The position numbers and the translations under genes were made by a program. From Ceratotherium simum simum (taxonomy: Eukaryota; Chordata; Mammalia; Perissodactyla; Rhinocerotidae), in contig NW_004454177.1 in the NCBI RefSeq assembly GCF_000283155.1, forward strand, positions 2,292,128 through 2,356,127: 64,000 nucleotides of DNA, written 5' to 3'. Under the pieces are notes generated by a model, which saw only the letters and a list, made by a program, of their open reading frames with translations, searched no databases and had not been told where the DNA came from. This document shows, one piece after another, positions 57,030-64,000 of this stretch (the first letter of the stretch is position 1; the number at the start of each line of letters is the position of its first letter).

Positions 57030-57390
57030 TAATAAACATTTACTGAGTGATAGAAGGCAAAGGGCTCCAGGCTAGGTGCTGTGCAGGATACAATAATGAA
57101 TAAGACGCACTTCCCATCCTCTAGGGGCTCACAGCCTAGGAGATGAGAGAGATGGCACTATAATTCAAGGAAGCTTTCAAAAAACTGCAATATTTGAGGT
57201 TAAGCAGCAAAAGGTTGGGAGAGATAAGAAAGGGAGTAATTTTGACTCTAGAGATTTAGAAAACCCAATGGAGGTTTGTTTTGAGTTGAGCCTTGAAGGA
57301 TGAGTAGAATTTTGATAGAGGCCAAGGAGATGGAGGGCATTCTAGAGTACCAGGACACAGCCATAGAAGCAGATGAGTTTCTGAGCTCCT
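57030..57390 (-). mobile_element. L2 LINE 3' region, minus strand
   Basis: AACATTTACTGAGTGATAGA, GGTGCTGTGCAGGATACAAT, CCATCCTCTAGGGGCTCACA, GAGTTGAGCCTTGAAGGATG and GGCATTCTAGAGTACCAGG; a long, well-ordered reversed L2. Confidence 0.8.
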
Positions 57391-57499
57391 CTCTGATTTC
57401 ACTGGTTAATTAGGGAAGGTAGCATGTGAATTTCTAGGGACTGGGTGCAGGGTTTGGCACTCTGGTCTGGGCTTGGAAGTCTAGCCTCTGATCCATATT

Positions 57500-57745
57500 C
57501 AAGAGTAGCAAAGGCCATGGGGTTTACTGATTGCTCAAAAACCTAGATTGTCTGGGTTCATATCCCATCCCTATCACTTACTAGCAGTATGACTTTGTGC
57601 AAGTTATTTAGCCTCTCTCTGCCTCAGTTTCCTCATCTGTAAAGTAGAGATTATAAAACTATCTACCTCATAAGCTTGTTGTGAGAATTAAATTAGTTAA
57701 TTCAGGTAAAGTGCTTAGAACAATGTCTGGGACATGGTAAGGGTA
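57500..57745 (+). mobile_element. MIR SINE, full length
   Basis: CTAGATTGTCTGGGTTCATA, CCTATCACTTACTAGCAGTA, CAAGTTATTTAGCCTCTCTC, CAGTTTCCTCATCTGTAAAG, ATCTACCTCATAAGCTTGTT and AAAGTGCTTAGAACAATGTC. The best-preserved MIR in the window. Confidence 0.9.
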
Positions 57746-57749
57746 GATG

Positions 57750-58495
57750 GGTGTTTGTTAAAATAGTCCAATCTGACTGAATGCAATAGGTTCTTTCAGA
57801 TCAAAGATTCTCTGTAGAATGCAAAGAAAAACTGTGAAGAGTTCCCATTCTGTTACTTAAATAAGGAGGAGGAGAAAAATACCTTAGTACCAAATTCTGT
57901 GATGAATTTATGAAAAAAATGCTTAGGGTAGAGTGTCCTTCATCATTGCCCCAAAGCCCTGACTCACCTCTGCCAGCAGATCCCAGGCACGTGAGGTGAC
58001 CCCCTGTGATGCTCCTCACCCTGAGATGATGGGTTTGGCCTTACCCGGAATTATAGTCTGTTCTTAGTAATGCACTGAAATCACATAGGAGCTCGATTCT
58101 CCACGGCTCAGAATAGATCCTGACGTCGCTGTGGGCTCCCTGTGCTAATGGTTTCACGTATTCCAGATTGCATTACTACCAAGAATCGATTTTTCAGCTC
58201 TTTAAAAACAGCCTATTTTGGTCATCTTTCTCCTACTCTTAGAGATGTATTTATTTCCCAGAATGTGTAGTGACTCTTAGACAAAATAAATTCTGATTAC
58301 TGAAATGGAAGCAATCTATTGTCCAGTTGTCAGGAAAGCCGGAAGGTTTACCTTGGGAAATTCTTTTGTAGGTCAAAGCAAAGGAAATTTATTTCTCTAA
58401 CTTGGAGGCCGAAAGTGAAACAAGCAGTGTAACATTCAACTGAAATTTGAGAACTTCTGTAAAAGTTGTCAGGTATATAGAGCTCAACAGTTTAT
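57750..58495. other. Unique sequence
   Basis: No gene or repeat recognised. Confidence 0.5.
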
Positions 58496-58496
58496 A

Positions 58497-59259
58497 CAGT
58501 GGCACTATCCAATATGGTAGCTGCTAGCCAAATATGGCTATTAAGTGCTTGAAATGTGGCTGATGTGATTAAAGAAATGAATTTCTAATTTTATTTAAGT
58601 TTAACTAATTTTAATTTAAAAACCAATATTTGATTCAGTTACTAAAAAACTTTTTAAGTTAGGGAAAATTGAGAGATATAAATTTACTTAATCAACTATA
58701 GATATTATGTAATCTAAATACATATCAAGTACTCCTGATTACAATTTAGCATCCAAATTGAGATTTGCTATAAGTGTAAAATACACTGGACTCATAAATT
58801 TAGTATTAAAAAAAGTAAAATATCTCCTTAATAATTTTTTCATATTGATCACATGTTGAATTGATAATATTTGGGTTATGTTGGGTTGAATAAAATATGT
58901 CATTAAAATTAAGTTCACTGGGGGGCTGGCCCGGTGGTGTAGTGCTTAAGATGGCATGCTCCACTTTGGTGGCCCGGGGTTTGCAGGTTCGGATCCCAGG
59001 CATAGACCTACGCACCACTTATCAAGCCATGCTGTGGCAGGCGTCCCACATACAAAGTAAAGGAGGATGGGCACTGATGTTTGCCCAGGGCCAATCTTCC
59101 TCAGCAAAAAGAGGAGGATTGGCAAAAGATGTTAGCTCAGGACTAATCTTCCTCATAAAAAAAAAAATTAAGTTCACTGGACTCTTCTCACTTTAATGTG
59201 GTTCAGAAAAATTCAAATTACTTTTGTGGCTCACATTATATTTCTGTTGGACAGCACTG
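58497..59259. mobile_element. hAT-type MITE (MER series) split by an ERE
   Basis: Left end CAGTGGCACTATCCAATATG and right end TTCTGTTGGACAGCACTG form an inverted pair (both contain the CAGTG...C(T)ATCCAA core). Inside are GCTATTAAGTGCTTGAAATG at the left and GTGGCTCACATTATATTTCT at the right. No clean 8-bp duplication. An ERE with a 17-bp duplication sits inside it. Confidence 0.75.
58922..59163 (+). mobile_element. ERE SINE, long subtype, inserted in a hAT MITE
   Basis: GGGGCTGGCCCGGTGGTGTA, GGTTCGGATCCCAGGC, GCGTCCCACATACAAAG and both 3' modules with an A-tail. Flanked by a perfect 17-bp duplication AAAATTAAGTTCACTGG (58905-58921, 59164-59180), the longest in the window. Confidence 0.97.
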
Positions 59260-59264
59260 TTATA

Positions 59265-59460
59265 GAGCAATTTCAAAAATACCAACCCATTGGTTCTTTA
59301 CAACAATCCCATGAGTTGGTCAAAACGGGTTGTATTATCCCTGTTTAAAAGATACGGGAACAAAAGTTCAGGTGGTGGTGGCTCACCAAGCCTTGAAATG
59401 AGAGCTGAAGCCTGACTCCAGGGGTTCTGATTGAAATCCAGGGCTCTTCCAGTGCACTGT
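59265..59460 (-). mobile_element. MIR SINE, minus strand
   Basis: GGTTCTTTACAACAATCCCA, GGTTGTATTATCCCTGTTTA, AAGATACGGGAACAAAAGTT and GAGCTGAAGCCTGACTCCAG. Confidence 0.72.
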
Positions 59461-59464
59461 GTTG

Positions 59465-60145
59465 GCATGAAACTACAGAAGAAACTTAAGAAAGGCCTCT
59501 TGGACTCTTAAACTGAACCTGCTAATTCTGAACCTAAGCAACTAAAAGGAGGCAAATAAGCCTTAAAAGAGCAACATATCCCAAGCAAAGGTCACAAGAG
59601 CATGCACACACAGAGACACCTGTACCATATACTGCATTTATTAGTATAAATTTGTATATACACTTCATGTCTGTTTGGGAATCCTTCAGCAAGCATTTCC
59701 AGGCTATAAACAGGGTATCCACCGTATCATATGGCCATCCTCTGTACCATGCAGATGAGTCTGGACAGCGAGATTTGCCCAATAATTACAAGGCCAACAG
59801 CAAGCCGGCTAACTAGAGGAAGTTAAAATGTAGGCTAAACATAATAGCAAGAGAAAAACTATAAATAAACAAAGAGTAAAGCAAGAAATGTCCAATTCAT
59901 TAATTGAAAAAAAAAAAAAAAACCTTGCAGAAGATGATAAAAAATAGAACTTAAAAGATGAAGAGGGACAACATCTTCATGAATGGGAACGTGAATTTTC
60001 ATAAATTGTCACTTCTCTCTGCAACTACCAATAGGAAGCATTTAACAAAGGAACATGTTAAACTATACCATAGTGATGCAATCAGCAAAATACAAACTGT
60101 GGGAAACTCTATAAGACAAACACTCAGATTCTTAAAAATCAATAT
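59465..60145. other. Unique sequence
   Basis: No gene supported. An A-run at 59908-59925 and A-rich text at 59860-60140 may be the decayed upstream part of the LINE that follows. Confidence 0.45.
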
Positions 60146-60149
60146 ATTT

Positions 60150-60480
60150 CAAGAGGAACACAAAAGAAATGGAGTTAACATGGAGATTTAAAAAGCCTTG
60201 AAAGATACAATAACAACTACAATTTATGAATCTAGTTTGAATCCTGATTTTTTAAAAGATTTTTAATTTAAATATTTTAAGCAACTGGAAATTTGGACAC
60301 TGGATATTTGATGAGGAATTATTGTTGAATTTTTTTTAGCTATGATAGTGGAATTGTGGTTATTTTTTTAATAGTCCTTATCTTTCAAAGATACATTTTA
60401 CATTTTTAAAATATTTACAAATAAAATACGCCTGAGATTCACTTTGAAATACTATAAGAGAAGTTTAAACCCTGGCACAA
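60150..60480 (+). mobile_element. L1M-type 3' UTR fragment
   Basis: GAATCTAGTTTGAATCCTGA, GCAACTGGAAATTTGGACAC, TGGATATTTGATGAGGAATT, GATAGTGGAATTGTGGTTAT and GAGATTCACTTTGAAATACT follow an old mammalian LINE 3' UTR pattern. Confidence 0.5.
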
Positions 60481-60594
60481 TCCTAAATTACTGTTAGTTC
60501 TATTCAGGTACAAAGAATTGAAAACAAAAGAATATATATACAGAAGAATATATATCAGTGGCCCTTGCTACAGACTCAGTTTTCTTTTAAAAAG

Positions 60595-61800
60595 CTCGTG
60601 ACCCAAGATTCTGCTTTTGGCTAATAGAGTAAGTGGTATCAGACTAGCTCTCTCACTTTAATAACCAGAAAATTGGTCAAAATGTAAGAAACAAATACAG
60701 ACTGTGACCCTAAGAGAAAAGAAAAAGATGAGGTAAGCTAAACAATTGCTTTTGTTTTTAGACTGGAGATATATTCCAGAACATAAAGAGGCAGATTCCT
60801 TAACAGAGCAAATAGTTCTTGCTGAATTGAGAAGACAGAGCTCCAAGTTTGGTGAGGCTGGGGTGGCTGGAATATGCAAATTGGAGTACTTGAGAGAAGG
60901 GGGCTACGCTGAGAAAGAACTCCAGAATTTAGAAAAGGATTTCCTTGAGTTTTGTATGAATACTAAACCACGCACGCATAGGGTGAGACTACACAAGGCT
61001 TGGTAAAGAACAATCTACTAAGGAATGATCAACTACCAGGGAACTGTAAACTGAACAGCTACCAGAGCTCTCACAGGACTGGAAGACATTTGAATTCCAA
61101 CCAGACAAGTAACAGACTTCATTAAACACTTAAAGAATTCAATAGAGACACAGAAAGGTCATGCCTAAATAGTGGGGCTAAAATCACCCTAGAGTAAAGG
61201 CTCCAAAACCACCCTAACAAAGCTTAAGAACAAGCCTCAAAGGACCATGCTGATGCAGAAATAAATTAACTGCCTGCCAGAACAAAGCCCAACACTGTTT
61301 AAATAAAGGCAACAAAATCTGGACACTTAACAAGTAGCATCTAAATGTCTCACATCCAATCAGGAATTACCGGACATATGGAGAAGCAGGCATTAGAAAC
61401 AGATCTAGAAATGACATATATGTTGAAATTAGCAGAAAACACTTTATAACAAATATTATGTGTTTAAGAATTTAAAGGAAAACATGAACACAATGGAAAC
61501 TTCATGCTGCTTGTGGCCAAAGTCTAGAAAAGATAAATCTAATCTATAGTGACAGAAGATGGATAAGTGATTGCCTAAGGATGCTGATGGAAGATTGACT
61601 GGAATGTGCTTCGGGGATTTTTTTTTTTTCGAGTGATGGAATATTCTATAACTTGCTTGAGGTGGTGCTTATACTCAAAATTCATCAAAATGTATACATA
61701 AAATGGGTGCATTTTATTAGATATGTAAATTGTATCTCCAAAAGAAGTTGACTTAAAATACTTAAAAAAATAAATAAAAACAAGCAGAGGAAAGTAGATG
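60595..61800 (+). mobile_element. Old L1 with 5' region joined to 3' UTR (ORF2 missing)
   Basis: The 5' part (60595-61500) has ACTTTAATAACCAGAAAATT, GAAACAGATCTAGAAATGAC, GTTGAAATTAGCAGAAAACA and TTTAAAGGAAAACATGAACA, which I associate with the L1M 5' UTR and start of ORF1. The 3' part (about 61530-61800) has ATAGTGACAGAAGATGGATA, GTGATTGCCTAAGGATGCTG and the terminus AAATGGGTGCATTTTATTAG, ATGTAAATTGTATCTCCAAA. ORF2 (several kb) is absent between them. No frame survives. Confidence 0.55.
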
Positions 61801-61804
61801 AGGG

Positions 61805-62145
61805 TGTGAATGGTCCCATGAGTTGCTAATTTAGGGGGCTGGATGATGGCTACATGGTGATTTGCTATATTGTTCAAAATTTCCTATAACTAAAAAAAAA
61901 AATGTTTTTTTTAAAAAAAGAAAAATAGGCTGCTGGTTCTGTCTCAGGGAATATAATATCACAGATGATTTTTTTTAGCCTCTCCAGAAGCCTTTTTACA
62001 TTCTAAAAATTTATTTATTTTTCTTTGATATCCCCAACCATCATTTTATTTTCACTACCTCCTCATAGACATTCACTCTAAGTGGTCCACATCTTTCAAT
62101 ATTTATCAGTATTATCAATTTATCAATATTTATTGATATTATCTT
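61805..62145. other. A/T-rich sequence, probably decayed LINE
   Basis: GGGGGCTGGATGATGGCTAC resembles another L1 3' UTR piece. A-runs at 61890-61925. Confidence 0.4.
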
Positions 62146-62149
62146 TGAA

Positions 62150-62505
62150 AAATAGTATGGCCTTTGGTATATATGTATTTTAAATTTATATATATTGTAC
62201 TGTGCAGTAGATCTCATTCTATCTCTTCTTTTTTGTTTCACTCAACACTGTTTAGAAGCTATATGTAGCTCTTCTTCATTGCTCTGACTGTTAAAAGGGT
62301 GTTACTTATTCATTCCCATAATGAGGAATGCCTCAATTGCCTCCTATTCCTCATTTCACACACACACAAAAAATACTAAAAAAAAAATTTATGCGTGTCT
62401 TATGCATCTGTGTACTGGTTTTTCTGTGGAATTTAGCCAGTAGTGGAATTGCTGAATCTTAGGCTATATACATACAGAATTTCCATAAGGGCTACTTCTA
62501 CAAAA
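62150..62505 (-). mobile_element. L1M fragment, minus strand (left of an L2)
   Basis: GTTTCACTCAACACTGTTTA, GCCAGTAGTGGAATTGCTGA and a CATTCCCATAATGAGGAATG segment are the reversed L1 3' UTR/ORF2 tail. Similar sequence resumes beyond the L2. Confidence 0.55.
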
Positions 62506-63065
62506 CTTTCAAATGGCTTCCCATCCTATTCAGAGTGAAAATCCAAAGTTTTCAAATACATACAATGCCCTTGTTATCTGCCCCCCTTTATCTCTCTTAC
62601 CTCATTTCCTCTTATTCTCTCTTTAACTTCCTCAGCTCAAGCCACACTAACTTTGCTGTTCCTTAAACAGCAATGCTCTCAATTCAGGTCTTTGTGCTTA
62701 CTATTAACTCCGCCTGGGCCTTTCTTCTCCAGGATTACATAGTTAATCCATCACAGGTTTTTGCTCAAATATCTCCTTCTCAATGAAATCTTCCCTAGCC
62801 ATCAAATTTAAAATTCTAACTGTTCCTATTTCCTCTAGCCACCCTCTACCTACTTATCCTGTCTTTTCTCCATATCATTTATCATCATCTGACATACCTT
62901 AATTTTACTTTTTAATTGTTTGTTGTCTTCTCTCTCCACTAGACTGTAAGCTTAATGAAGACAAATATTTTTATATGTTTTTTCACTCACTGTTGATTCC
63001 CCCAGCATCTAAAACAGTTTCTGGCCCATTATTAGCACTCAAATACTTTTTGAATGAAATACAGC
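62506..63065 (+). mobile_element. L2 LINE 3' end, long
   Basis: AAATGGCTTCCCATCCTATT, GAGTGAAAATCCAAAGTTTT, CAAGCCACACTAACTTTGCT, GGTCTTTGTGCTTACTATTA, CTCAATGAAATCTTCCCTAG, ACTAGACTGTAAGCTTAATG, AGCATCTAAAACAGTTTCTG and TTTTTGAATGAAAT. A complete and orderly L2 3' end. Confidence 0.85.
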
Positions 63066-63545
63066 CAGATCCATCTCTAGAATGACTATACTAGTCTTTG
63101 TTACTGTGAGCAAGATGAAGATTCTCATTCCCCTCATTCTAGTCAAATATTTGGTATTGCATGACTTTCTAATTTTTACGAATCTGATGGATAAAAAATG
63201 TTACTGTATTTTTGTTTTGATTTTATTTTTTCTAATTACTAGTGAAGTTAAGCATTTCCTTACATATTTGCTGGTTATTTGAATTTTTCCCTCTGTGAAT
63301 TTTCCATCTCATTACCTTTCCCATTTTTATATTGGGTTTCTTATTTGTATTGTTAATTAGCAAAGTTCTTTGACTTTTTGACTATTCTAGACATTAACTT
63401 CATCAGTTTTTGATGATGAAATATCTTCTCCCAATGTGTTACCCATCTGATCCAAGGTGTCTTGTTAATTTTGCTTATGGTCTTCTTAGTGGAACAATAA
63501 TAATTTATTTTGATGTGATCAGATTCATCATTTTTTGTTTTATAA
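63066..63545 (-). mobile_element. L1M fragment, minus strand (right of the L2)
   Basis: AATCTGATGGATAAAAAATG, CTAATTACTAGTGAAGTTAA, CTCATTACCTTTCCCATTTT and CTTCTCCCAATGTGTTACCC match the reversed ORF2 C-terminal region of an old L1. Confidence 0.72.
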
Positions 63546-63549
63546 TTTT

Positions 63550-64000
63550 TTCCTTTTTAATCAACTTTATACAGGTATAATTTACATGCAGTAAAATGCA
63601 CCTTTAAAGTGCACAGTTCAATGGTTTTTGACAAATAAATCACCTATGTAACCACACACAATCAAGGCATAGTACATGTGTATCACTTCAAAAAATTTTC
63701 TCATATCTTTTAAAGTTAATATCTTACTCCTGGTCTCAGGAAACCATTAATCTGATATCTGTTACTGTAGATTGATTTAGTGTGTTCTAGCAATTCATAT
63801 ACGTGGCATCATGTCTATGTTTTGTGTATCAGTGTATTTATCTATTCTCCTTCTGATGGGCATCTGAGTTGTTTCCAATTTAGGACTTTTATAAATAAAG
63901 CACTGAGAATATTTATGTACAAGTATTTGTGTGTACATATGTTTTAATTTAATTAGGGTAAATATCTAAGAGTGGAATTGCTGGGTCATATGTTAATCGT
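63550..64000 (-). mobile_element. L1ME-type 3' end, minus strand, runs off the window
   Basis: Reversed L1 3' UTR: ACAGGTATAATTTACATGCA, AAAGTGCACAGTTCAATGGT, AAGCACTGAGAATATTTATG and GAGTGGAATTGCTGGGTCAT. Inserted head-on beside the previous L1 fragment; its 5' part lies beyond the window. Confidence 0.82.

Noticed and set aside
1..64000. CRISPR array, operon, riboswitch, phage or bacterial mobile element
   Set aside because: No regularly spaced repeats or dense same-strand coding; the repeat content is mammalian throughout.

Overview
The window is mammalian nuclear DNA, almost certainly from a perissodactyl (horse, rhinoceros or tapir group). The key evidence is eleven copies of the tRNA-Ser-derived ERE-type SINE (head GGGGCTGGCCCCGTGGC..., internal B-box GGTTCGGATCC, body GAGGAAGATGGGCAC...). 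I know this family only from that order. The background of L2, MIR, L3/CR1, MaLR-type LTRs, Tigger1, hAT MITEs and several ages of L1 is generic placental. I cannot safely separate horse from rhinoceros or tapir.

I found no intact protein-coding gene, no exon I could defend and no RNA gene. Coding-like sequence is limited to relics: a broken Tigger1 transposase (minus, 5.25-7.0 kb), L1 ORF2 fragments (minus, 11.1-12.1 kb and 18.6-19.0 kb), and one speculative degenerate remnant near 38.0-39.0 kb. The window is best read as intergenic or deep-intronic sequence.

Layout: 0-5 kb is mostly unique sequence with one LTR relic and one young ERE. 5.0-7.4 kb is a nearly full-length Tigger1. 8.9-13.6 kb is a nest: an old minus-strand L1 interrupted by a younger, internally deleted L1, plus three EREs. 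13.6-24.5 kb mixes L2/MIR with three LTRs, two of them splitting an older element (one a MIR, one an L2). 24.9-27.4 kb is a HAL1-like element split by two EREs, one containing a 100-N assembly gap. 27.5-43 kb is L2/MIR with unique blocks, four EREs (one at 41 kb) and LTRs. 44.1-44.9 kb is an L3/CR1 relic. 48-50 kb has a MIR split by an ERE and an LTR. 50-55 kb is mostly unique. 55.5-64 kb is L1/L2/hAT-rich.

The most informative material is the nesting. Target-site duplications (TSDs) are visible for most EREs, four LTRs, two L1s and a hAT element, so relative insertion order can be read from the sequence. I did not find an undescribed biological system. The less ordinary observations are an L1 fragment apparently polyadenylated inside ORF2, an ERE inserted at the TSD of an earlier L1, a 24/48-bp minisatellite inside an ATG-initiated 135-codon frame, a modular 3' duplication in the SINEs, and the non-SINE bases beside the assembly gap. 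Family names for ancient repeats come from memory of their consensus style, so RepeatMasker would settle them; approximate ends are stated as such.
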